From positions 1 to 10,352 of the forward strand of contig JACNKJ010000100.1 in NCBI GenBank assembly GCA_014382085.1: a stretch of DNA of 10,352 nt, written 5' to 3'. This DNA is from a bacterium (GTDB taxonomy: Bacteria > Krumholzibacteriota > Krumholzibacteriia > JACNKJ01). Numbering within the stretch: the first letter of the stretch is position 1; each line of letters starts with the position of its first letter. The notes under the pieces were generated by a model, which saw nothing but the letters and a program-made list of their open reading frames with translations, did no database searches and was not told the origin of the DNA. Of this stretch, positions 1 to 6,196 are shown piece by piece. A program made the position numbers and the translations under genes.

Positions 1-276
1 TTTCCCGGATTGGATTCCCAATCGCAAGCCCTTGAATACGGATCCAAGGTGGCCGGTTGCACAGTTCATTTCGTGGACGCAGGGGTGGATACAGGTCCCA
101 TCGTGGCTCAGCGTGCTGTACCCGTTTTGGACGAAGATCGCCCCCAGGATCTCGCCGCAAGAATTCTCGAGCAAGAGCATCAGATCTATCCCGAGGCACT
201 GGCCAGGCTTTTCAATGAATCTTGGAGCCGCCAGGGCCGCCGCATCGTTTTCGCCAACCGAAAGGAATCCCCATGA
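1..276 (+). CDS. purN: Phosphoribosylglycinamide formyltransferase (PurN), C-terminal part
   Basis: This is the 3' end of a gene that begins upstream of the window; the reading frame is open from base 1. PurN transfers a formyl group from 10-formyltetrahydrofolate to GAR, the third step of de novo purine synthesis, in the cytoplasm. The visible 91 residues start with the family's FPGL segment, followed by QALEYG, then VAGCTVHFVDAGVDTGP. The Asp of the DTG triplet (residue 30 of the visible part) aligns with the catalytic Asp144 of E. coli PurN. The tail with EHQIYPEAL is also typical. The Asn and His catalytic residues lie upstream and cannot be checked. A TTG at base 10 is internal to the protein, not its start. 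The stop codon overlaps the purC start as ATGA, which suggests translational coupling. Family assignment is secure. Confidence 0.95.
   Translation, partial: FPGLDSQSQALEYGSKVAGCTVHFVDAGVDTGPIVAQRAVPVLDEDRPQDLAARILEQEHQIYPEALARLFNESWSRQGRRIVFANRKESP
261..267 (+). promoter_or_regulatory. Ribosome binding site of purC
   Basis: AAAGGAA lies 5 nt before the ATG at 273, inside the 3' end of purN. It decides the purC start: the ATG at 222 in the same frame has no such site, and the extra 17 residues it would add do not resemble a SAICAR synthase N-terminus. Confidence 0.8.
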
Positions 277-1163
277 CGCGAAGCACTCTGCTGCGAAGCG
301 AAGACCTGGGTCTCAAACCCGATTACTGCGGCAAGGTCCGCGACCTCTTTGATCTGGGCGACAAGCTGCTCATCGTCGCCACCGATCGCATCAGCGCTTA
401 TGACCACATCATGCACGAAGCGGTCGAGGGCAAGGGCGAAATGCTCACGCAGATTTCCGTGAAGTGGTTCAAGTTGCTGGAAGGACTGGTGGCCCATCAT
501 CTGATCAGCGACGACTGGCAGGATTTCCCCGAACCATTCAATCGTCCGGAGTTGGGAAAACGCAGCATGCTCGTGCACAAAACCGAGCGCTTCGATATTG
601 AGTGCGTGATCCGTGGATATCTCACGGGATCGGGTCTAAAAGATTACAATGCCAGCGGCAAGGTCTGCGGTATCGCCTTGCCGGAAGGCCTTCGCGATGC
701 CGATAAGCTTCCCGAGCCCATTTTCACGCCCGCGACCAAAGAGGACGAAGGCCACGACATGAACGTGGATCACGAGACCGCGGCAAAAATAGTGGGGGAC
801 AAGTGGTTTGAGGCCCTGGCCAATATCAGTCGTCGCATCTACGAGGCGGGCGAAGCTCACGCACGAAAACAAGGCATTATCATCGCCGATACAAAATTCG
901 AGTTCGGCATCTATGAGGGCAAACTCATGCTCATCGACGAGGTGCTCACTCCAGACAGCTCCCGTTTCTGGGAAGCCGGTAGCTGGGAACCCGGAAAATC
1001 TCCCGCCTCTTTCGACAAGCAGATTCTTCGCAATTGGCTCGATGAACAAGGCTGGGATCGTGAAAGTAAGCCGCCACATCTGCCACAGGATTTGCGCCAG
1101 CGTATCTATGCTCGCTACGAGGAAATCCTCGAAAAACTCTTCCCGGGAAGTGTGGAGGTTTAA
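273..1163 (+). CDS. purC: SAICAR synthetase (phosphoribosylaminoimidazole-succinocarboxamide synthase)
   Basis: PurC joins CAIR and aspartate using ATP to give SAICAR, the eighth step of de novo purine synthesis. The product is 296 aa, matching the longer (yeast ADE1-like) form rather than the roughly 240-aa E. coli form. Visible motifs are the N-terminal nucleotide-binding GKVRDLFDL (20-28), TDRISAYD (37-44), GKGEMLTQIS (53-62), the family signature IECVIRGYLTGSG (109-121), EPIFTPATKEDEGHD (148-162), the second signature IIIADTKFEFG (202-212) and LIDEVLTPDSSRFW (220-233). The start is set by an AAAGGAA site and by the conserved N-terminus. It overlaps purN by 4 nt and purH by 1 nt, so it sits in a polycistronic purine operon. 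No key motif is missing. Confidence 0.97.
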   Translation: MTRSTLLRSEDLGLKPDYCGKVRDLFDLGDKLLIVATDRISAYDHIMHEAVEGKGEMLTQISVKWFKLLEGLVAHHLISDDWQDFPEPFNRPELGKRSMLVHKTERFDIECVIRGYLTGSGLKDYNASGKVCGIALPEGLRDADKLPEPIFTPATKEDEGHDMNVDHETAAKIVGDKWFEALANISRRIYEAGEAHARKQGIIIADTKFEFGIYEGKLMLIDEVLTPDSSRFWEAGSWEPGKSPASFDKQILRNWLDEQGWDRESKPPHLPQDLRQRIYARYEEILEKLFPGSVEV

Positions 1164-2671
1164 TGAAGATCCGCAGGGCACTGCTCAGCGTTACGGACAA
1201 GTCTAATTTGTCCACCCTGGCCAAGTTTCTCGTCGACGAAGGCGTCGAGCTTATTGCCAGTGGCGGCACGCGAAGATATCTCGAAGAAGCCGGGTTGCCG
1301 GTCATCGAATTGGCCGCCTGGACGGGTAGCCCCGAAGCTTTGGGCGGCCGTGTAAAAACACTGCACCCAAAAGTGTTCGGCGGCATCTTGGCCGATCCCG
1401 AACTGCACGGGGATGATCTCAGCAAAATGGACTTTCCGCTCATTGATCTGGTTGTCTGTAACCTCTATCGTTTTCAAGAGGCTGCCTCCGACACTTCATG
1501 TAGTTTCGAAGAGATTATTGAGGCCATCGATATCGGTGGACCCAGCCTGATTCGAGCTTCTGCGAAGAATCATCGCCGGGTGAGCGTTCTCTGCCGAACA
1601 GAAGATTATGATGATTTCATTCGCGCCTGTCAGGCTGGAAGCGGCGATCCCGGGGCCGCGAAGCGCAGGGAATGGGCTTCAACGGCATTCGCCCATACCC
1701 GCGACTACGATTTGGCCATTGCCGATTGGTTGGGACAAGGCGGTGGTGAATTCGGAGAGGAATTGCAATCACTTCGCTACGGGGAGAATCCCCATCAAAA
1801 AGGATGGTTGCATGCGTGGCGAGCGAAGGAATTGCCCTTCCATCCGCATCAGGGCAAGGAGCTTTCCTACAACAACATTTTGGATCTCGGCGGCGCACTG
1901 GACGTGATAATGGAATTGCAAGGCCCCGCCGCAGCTGTGATCAAACACAGCAACCCCTGTGGGGTTGGTTTCGGAAAAAATAGCTCGGAAGCATTGGAAC
2001 GAGCTTGGTCCAGCGATCCCGTGAGCGCCTTCGGTTCGGTGATAGCTCTGAGCCACAAGGTTGACGAGAAATCCGCCGAATTCCTGGCCGACAAATTTTT
2101 CGAGGTGCTCATTGCGCCTGAATATGACCAGGCTGCCCTCACTCGTTTCTCCAAGAAGAAAAATTTGCGTGTCCTGTCTCTTCCCGATCCCAAGGCCTGG
2201 CATGCTGAAGAGCGACTTCGCAGTGTGGGGCCCATGCTGCTTCGCCAGGAAGAAGATCGACACTTCACGCCATCATCCGATTGGCAATTGGGCGCGGGGC
2301 CAAAGCCATCTCCTGAAATCATGAAGGAACTTGAACGAGCCTGGCGCGTGGTCAAGCACGTGAAGAGCAATGCTATTTTGCTGTGGAGCGGCGACAAGCT
2401 ACTCGCTGCTGGTGCAGGACAGATGAGTCGTGTGGACTCCTGCAAAATTGCGGTATCCAAGGCTCGGGAACATGGTCACGAAATCCAAGGCTCCCTTGCA
2501 GCCTCCGATGCCTTCTTCCCCTTCGCCGATGGTCTTGAAATATTGGCTGAAGCCGGAGTGAAGTGGGTGGTGCAGCCCGGCGGATCCATTCGCGACGGGG
2601 AAGTCTTGGCTCGTGCAGAGGAATTGGGCATTGGTGTTTTGATAACCGGCCGACGTCACTTTCGACATTAG
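1163..2671 (+). CDS. purH: Bifunctional AICAR formyltransferase / IMP cyclohydrolase
   Basis: PurH catalyses the last two steps to IMP: formylation of AICAR with 10-formyltetrahydrofolate, then ring closure. The product is 502 aa, slightly shorter than the usual 510-530. The N-terminal IMP cyclohydrolase (MGS-like) domain shows LLSVTDKSNL (7-16), RVKTLHP (63-69), NLYRF (100-104) and DIGGPSLIRASAKNH (123-137). Lys65, Tyr102, Asp123 and Lys135 match known active-site residues. The C-terminal transformylase domain shows RYGENPHQ (205-212), YNNILDLGGAL (236-246), the catalytic Lys261-His262 pair in IKHSNPCG, SDAFFPFADG, and the terminal TGRRHFRH. A GGAGG at 1154-1158 is 4 nt before the ATG, which overlaps the purC stop as TAATG. 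It appears complete and functional. Confidence 0.98.
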   Translation: MKIRRALLSVTDKSNLSTLAKFLVDEGVELIASGGTRRYLEEAGLPVIELAAWTGSPEALGGRVKTLHPKVFGGILADPELHGDDLSKMDFPLIDLVVCNLYRFQEAASDTSCSFEEIIEAIDIGGPSLIRASAKNHRRVSVLCRTEDYDDFIRACQAGSGDPGAAKRREWASTAFAHTRDYDLAIADWLGQGGGEFGEELQSLRYGENPHQKGWLHAWRAKELPFHPHQGKELSYNNILDLGGALDVIMELQGPAAAVIKHSNPCGVGFGKNSSEALERAWSSDPVSAFGSVIALSHKVDEKSAEFLADKFFEVLIAPEYDQAALTRFSKKKNLRVLSLPDPKAWHAEERLRSVGPMLLRQEEDRHFTPSSDWQLGAGPKPSPEIMKELERAWRVVKHVKSNAILLWSGDKLLAAGAGQMSRVDSCKIAVSKAREHGHEIQGSLAASDAFFPFADGLEILAEAGVKWVVQPGGSIRDGEVLARAEELGIGVLITGRRHFRH

Positions 2672-2675
2672 ATAC

Positions 2676-2682
2676 AAGGAAG
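2676..2682 (+). promoter_or_regulatory. Ribosome binding site of guaA
   Basis: AAGGAAG lies in the 14-nt gap between the purH stop and the ATG at 2686. It decides the guaA start. An in-frame ATG at 2563 would overlap purH by more than 100 nt and add 41 residues with no resemblance to GMP synthases. Confidence 0.8.
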
Positions 2683-2685
2683 TCT

Positions 2686-4230
2686 ATGAGTCACGAAGCC
2701 CAGTCCATTGTCGTTCTCGACTACGGTAGCCAATACACACAGCTTATCGCACGGCGCATTCGTGAACTCGAGGTTTTTAGTGTCATTCTGCCCTTCGATG
2801 CGAGTGAAGACGAAATCCGTGCGGAAAATCCCGTTGGAATCATTCTCTCGGGTGGCCCGTCCAGCGTTTACGAAGAGGGTGCACCCGAACTTAATAAAGC
2901 GGCGCTCAAGCTAGGAGTGCCCGTACTCGGCATTTGCTACGGGATGCACTTACTCGGAAGAGAGCTGGGTGCGCCCATTGACCAGACTTCCCTACGCGAA
3001 TACGGATTGGCCAAGGTGCATTGCGAAACCGACAGTCCACTTTTCGCAGGGCTCGAAGCTGGTCAATCTGTTTGGATGAGTCATGGCGATTCCATGCATG
3101 ATCTGCCTATAGGAATTAGATCCATCGCGCATAGCGAGGGCAGCCCGGTCTGTGGATTCGAAAACCACGAGCAAAACATTTACGCGCTGCAGTTTCATCC
3201 GGAGGTGCATCACAGCGAGCATGGCAAGTCTATGCTTCGCAATTTCGTCTTAAATGTTTGCAGAGCCGAACAACTTTGGACGCGTGAACACTTCATCGAT
3301 CTCGCCGTGGAAGCTATCCGTAAACAAGTGGGAAAGGGTCGGGTGCTTTGCGCGGTGAGTGGTGGCGTTGACTCCACCGTAGTCGCCGCACTCCTTGATC
3401 GGGCTTTGGGTGAACAGGTCGAATGCGTTTTTGTAAATAATGGGCTTCTTCGCAAAGGCGAGCCCGCGGAGGTGGAAGCTCTCTTTCGCGACTACTTCAA
3501 AGTGCGCTTTCATCATGTCGACGCATCCGGTCGATTCATCGACAATTTGGAGGGTGTGAGGGATCCTGAGCAAAAACGAAAGATCATCGGCGAAACCTTT
3601 ATCCGCGTTTTCGAAAAAACGGCTCGAGACTTGGGCGAGCTCGACTTTCTTGCTCAGGGGACTCTCTACCCAGACGTTATCGAATCTCTCTCGGTGAAGG
3701 GGCCCAGCGCCACCATCAAAAGCCATCACAACGTAGGCGGACTTCCCGAGGATATGAAGTTCGAATTAGTCGAACCCCTGCGCGAACTCTTCAAAGATGA
3801 AGTGCGCGAAGTTGGAAAAGCTCTAGGCCTTCCCGAGCATTTCGTTCAAAGGCATCCTTTCCCGGGTCCAGGCTTGGGCGTTCGCATTCTCGGGGAAGTT
3901 ACGGCTGAACGCGTGCGTGTACTTCAGGAAGCAGATTCTATTTTCATCGCTGAGCTTCACTCCAGTGGCTGGTATGAAAAATCTTGGCAAGCCCTCACCG
4001 TTTTGCTTCCTGTGCAATCGGTGGGGGTTATGGGTGATCAACGGACCTATGAAGATGTTGTGGCCCTGCGCGCCGTGAACTCCACCGACGGAATGACAGC
4101 AGATTGGACAAGGCTTCCCGCCGATCTACTTGAGCGCGTGAGCAACCGTATTATTGGTACGGTGCGAGGCATTAATCGAGTGGTCTATGATGTCAGTTCA
4201 AAGCCGCCCGCCACAATCGAGTGGGAATAA
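2686..4230 (+). CDS. guaA: GMP synthase (glutamine-hydrolysing)
   Basis: GuaA aminates XMP to GMP using ATP and ammonia released from glutamine. The product is 514 aa, close to the usual 510-525. It begins with the class I amidotransferase domain: VLDYGSQYTQLIARRIRE (10-27), LSGGPSSV (54-61), the nucleophile Cys84 in GICYGM, and the His171/Glu173 pair in LQFHPEV. The ATP pyrophosphatase domain follows with the PP-loop SGGVDS (225-230), then AQGTLYPDVIES and KSHHNVGGLP. The dimerisation domain carries RHPFPGPGLGVRILGE and ends in KPPATIEWE. One oddity is His88 where most GMP synthases have Gln (CYGMH instead of CYGMQ). The class I amidotransferase signature tolerates Q, E or H there, so activity is expected. 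The gene closes the recognisable purine part of the operon and leads into two non-purine genes with no gap. Confidence 0.97.
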   Translation: MSHEAQSIVVLDYGSQYTQLIARRIRELEVFSVILPFDASEDEIRAENPVGIILSGGPSSVYEEGAPELNKAALKLGVPVLGICYGMHLLGRELGAPIDQTSLREYGLAKVHCETDSPLFAGLEAGQSVWMSHGDSMHDLPIGIRSIAHSEGSPVCGFENHEQNIYALQFHPEVHHSEHGKSMLRNFVLNVCRAEQLWTREHFIDLAVEAIRKQVGKGRVLCAVSGGVDSTVVAALLDRALGEQVECVFVNNGLLRKGEPAEVEALFRDYFKVRFHHVDASGRFIDNLEGVRDPEQKRKIIGETFIRVFEKTARDLGELDFLAQGTLYPDVIESLSVKGPSATIKSHHNVGGLPEDMKFELVEPLRELFKDEVREVGKALGLPEHFVQRHPFPGPGLGVRILGEVTAERVRVLQEADSIFIAELHSSGWYEKSWQALTVLLPVQSVGVMGDQRTYEDVVALRAVNSTDGMTADWTRLPADLLERVSNRIIGTVRGINRVVYDVSSKPPATIEWE

Positions 4231-4231
4231 A

Positions 4232-5527
4232 GTGTTCCGCCGGCTCTTACCAATCTTAATGCTCCTGGCCACCCTCGCTCAGGCACGCGAAACCACTTAC
4301 GTCTACCCGCCGGGTAGTCATACCCTTGGATTCGATCGAATAGGCGATTGGGAAATGAAACTCTTCCTGGGTTTCACGGCCAGTTACGATAATCCTCAGG
4401 GTTTAGCCGCTGTGAAACTCAAGAGCCAGGATGATCCCGACGACAAGAAGGACGATGTCTGGTTAACTCTCTTCGGCGTGAATTCCGGGAAAGGGCAGAT
4501 CGTTTACAACCCATCTCGATTCGAGGTGACAACGTTTGGCAAGCGAGGCGAGGGGAAGAATCGTTTTCAAAATCCTCTGGGTATCGCCGCCAACACAGAC
4601 GGCCACGTGGCCGTGGCCGACGCAGGCAATCGACGTGTGGTTTTCCTGCATATGAACGGCGCAGGGCTGAAATGGATATTCGTGGTCGACAAGGTTGAAA
4701 GCAACTTTATCCCCACCGATCTCGATTGGGGCGGCGGCCATTTTTGGGCAACAGATTATAGCGGGAACAGGATACTCCGCTTCGGTCCACAGGGGGAAAA
4801 TCCGGAGCAATGGCCTCTTCAGGTGGAAGATCTGGAAAAGCCGCGGGGCATCACCTTGATCGTACCGGGCGATGATTGGAGTCGTAGCGGCCGATTCGGT
4901 CTACTCGTGGTGGATCATGATGGTCGACGTATCAATCTATTCGATGAGAATGGGGCGCTGCAGGCACGCCGCGAAGTGAAGGACATTTTGGGGCAGGAAG
5001 GTAAGTTCATCTATCCCGTCAGCGATCTCTACGGCAATATCGTCCTGGCCGATTCCCTCAGCGGCAAACTGGTTAAGCTCGACAAAAAGCTTCACACACT
5101 TGTGGTGATGGACACACTGGATGAGGATCCAGTTTCTCTGAAGCACCCTCGAGGCTTGGCCCTTTGGCGTCGCTATGGTCAACTTTTCGTCGTCGAGGAA
5201 AAGGGTGGAGCCTATCTCTGGACTGGTACCGATATTTTCCATCCCCGTCTTGATTGGGAAAAGCATCGAAGTGGGGACCAAGCGCTGATGCTCCAGTTCT
5301 TTCTCAGCGAGGCCAGCCTTGTAAGCCTGTACTCGGTGATCGATGGACAAGAAGTCGAACTTCGAAGCGAACGAAGACGTGGCAACGGCAATGTAAGACA
5401 ATGGATCCTCAAGGATCAGCGTGTCGAAGGCGCTAGTGAAATCATCATTCGCGCACGTCCCACCTATTCGTCTAAAAAGACCCTGGTGGTCGAGGAGAGA
5501 TTGAAGATCCCCGAGGGAGGTCCGTGA
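4232..5527 (+). CDS. Secreted NHL-repeat beta-propeller protein
   Basis: Function is unknown; the fold is recognisable. The likely start is GTG 1 nt after the guaA stop, with a partial Shine-Dalgarno (GGGA, 4223-4226), giving 431 aa. The first 18 residues form a signal peptide: FRR, a hydrophobic core (LLPILMLLATLA), then a probable cut after Ala-Gln-Ala. There is no lipobox cysteine, so a soluble periplasmic or secreted protein is expected. The clearest NHL repeat is at 111-138 (NPLGIAANTDGHVAVADAGN). Weaker ones are near 159-184, 203-237, 257-283 and 304-330, consistent with a six-bladed propeller. Residues about 350-426 are beta-rich and resemble a FlgD-type Ig-like domain. Such propellers usually bind proteins or ligands. 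The stop overlaps the next gene as GTGA. Alternative ATG starts at 4187 and 4190 inside guaA would lengthen the n-region. Confidence 0.82.
   Translation: MFRRLLPILMLLATLAQARETTYVYPPGSHTLGFDRIGDWEMKLFLGFTASYDNPQGLAAVKLKSQDDPDDKKDDVWLTLFGVNSGKGQIVYNPSRFEVTTFGKRGEGKNRFQNPLGIAANTDGHVAVADAGNRRVVFLHMNGAGLKWIFVVDKVESNFIPTDLDWGGGHFWATDYSGNRILRFGPQGENPEQWPLQVEDLEKPRGITLIVPGDDWSRSGRFGLLVVDHDGRRINLFDENGALQARREVKDILGQEGKFIYPVSDLYGNIVLADSLSGKLVKLDKKLHTLVVMDTLDEDPVSLKHPRGLALWRRYGQLFVVEEKGGAYLWTGTDIFHPRLDWEKHRSGDQALMLQFFLSEASLVSLYSVIDGQEVELRSERRRGNGNVRQWILKDQRVEGASEIIIRARPTYSSKKTLVVEERLKIPEGGP
5513..5521 (+). promoter_or_regulatory. Ribosome binding site for the GTG-start membrane kinase gene
   Basis: The stretch GAGGGAGGT lies just before the GTG at 5524, inside the last codons of the propeller gene. 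It offers two registers: GAGG with a 7-nt spacer, or GGAGGT with only 2. It supports GTG as the start, because no in-frame ATG lies nearby and the conserved N-terminal EFFRKGIH follows directly. Confidence 0.7.
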
Positions 5528-6093
5528 AGTACGGAGAGTTCTTTCGCAAGGGAATCCACGGTAGCGCCATCATTATTCCGCTAGGCGTTTGGTTTTTAGA
5601 TCCCATTGTTTGGCGCCCCCTGCTCTACGTGGGTGCGGCCCTAATGCTGGTCATCGATCTCATCCGCCTGGGCGACCCACGCATCAAGGAATATGTACGC
5701 CTCATGATCGGCCCTGCCCTCAGACGTCACGAGGACAAGGAGCTCACTGGTGCTTCCTACATGGCCATTGCCTGTCTCCTGGTGGCTGAACTCTTCCCTT
5801 TGGATGTGGCGGTGGCGGCCATGGGCTATCTCATCGTGGGAGATGGCGTGGCGGGTCTAATTGGTAAGACCTGGGGAAGGCACAAGTTCGCATTCGGTAA
5901 GAGTTGGGAGGGTACAGCCAGCTGCTTCCTTGCCAATCTGGTGGTGGGCTTACTGATATTCCGTCGTCCGGAACCGGCTCTTTTGGGGGCATTCTTAGGC
6001 ACCGTGGTGGAGCTCTTGCCCATGCCCCTAGACGATAATCTGGCCATTCCGCTCCTGGCGGGAGGCATCCTTTGGGCGGCCATCGCCATTTGA
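5524..6093 (+). CDS. SEC59/DGK1/VTE5-family membrane protein (putative CTP-dependent lipid or polyprenol kinase)
   Basis: The protein is 189 aa and strongly hydrophobic, with about five or six predicted membrane segments (roughly 11-30, 32-50, 79-97, 98-114, 131-148 and 173-189). It resembles the family of dolichol kinase (SEC59), CTP-dependent diacylglycerol kinase (DGK1) and phytol kinase (VTE5), which phosphorylate lipid alcohols at the membrane. Supporting motifs are the N-terminal RKGIH (8-12), LTGASY (74-79), GDGVAGLIGKTWGRHKF (106-122), GKSWEGT (125-131) and the late LPMPLDDNLAIPLLAG (165-180). The GDG...G and GKSWEG blocks are the ones associated with CTP binding and catalysis in this family. 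The substrate cannot be deduced; polyprenol, diacylglycerol or another isoprenoid alcohol are all possible. Its GTG start overlaps the propeller gene's stop, indicating coupled translation. It is the last gene before the secA promoter. Confidence 0.8.
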   Translation: MKYGEFFRKGIHGSAIIIPLGVWFLDPIVWRPLLYVGAALMLVIDLIRLGDPRIKEYVRLMIGPALRRHEDKELTGASYMAIACLLVAELFPLDVAVAAMGYLIVGDGVAGLIGKTWGRHKFAFGKSWEGTASCFLANLVVGLLIFRRPEPALLGAFLGTVVELLPMPLDDNLAIPLLAGGILWAAIAI

Positions 6094-6120
6094 GCGAAAC
6101 AAGCTCGCCCTCAGCCCGAA

Positions 6121-6149
6121 TTGACAGCCCAGGCTTGGCCATCTATTTT
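6121..6149 (+). promoter_or_regulatory. Sigma70-type promoter for secA
   Basis: A perfect -35 box TTGACA (6121-6126) is separated by 17 bp from TATTTT (6144-6149), which matches 4 of 6 consensus -10 bases. Transcription would start near 6156, leaving a leader of about 41 nt before the secA ATG. The site sits in the only gap of about 100 nt among otherwise abutting genes, which supports a new transcription unit here. It is a consensus match only; activity is inferred. Confidence 0.6.
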
Positions 6150-6159
6150 AGGCCTGCCT
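6131..6159. repeat. Inverted repeat bracketing the secA -10 box
   Basis: AGGC-TT-GGCC (6131-6140) and GGCC-T-GCCT (6151-6159) are complementary arms of 4+4 bp with a 2/1 mismatch, separated by the 10 bp that contain the -10 element. If transcription starts near 6156 the repeat is not an RNA hairpin of the secA leader; it could be a DNA-level operator. In read-through RNA from the upstream operon it could form a hairpin, but no T-tract follows, so it is a poor intrinsic terminator candidate. Confidence 0.4.
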
Positions 6160-6196
6160 AAGTCCAAGAAAAATCAGCGATTAGTCGGGAGTTATC

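Noticed and set aside
1769..2460. Two minus-strand open frames opposite purH (164 and 197 codons)
   Set aside because: They lie wholly within the conserved transformylase domain of PurH on the other strand and their products look like low-complexity shadow translations.
4154..4231. Upstream extension of the NHL protein to the ATG at 4154
   Set aside because: It would overlap guaA by 77 nt and put 26 mostly polar residues before the signal peptide. The GTG at 4232 gives a normal signal peptide and fits the abutting gene style.
6074..6110. Possible terminator (GGGCG/CGCCC and GAGC/GCTC pairings) around the end of the SEC59-like gene
   Set aside because: Stems are only 4-5 bp, loops are long or partly coding, and there is no T-tract.
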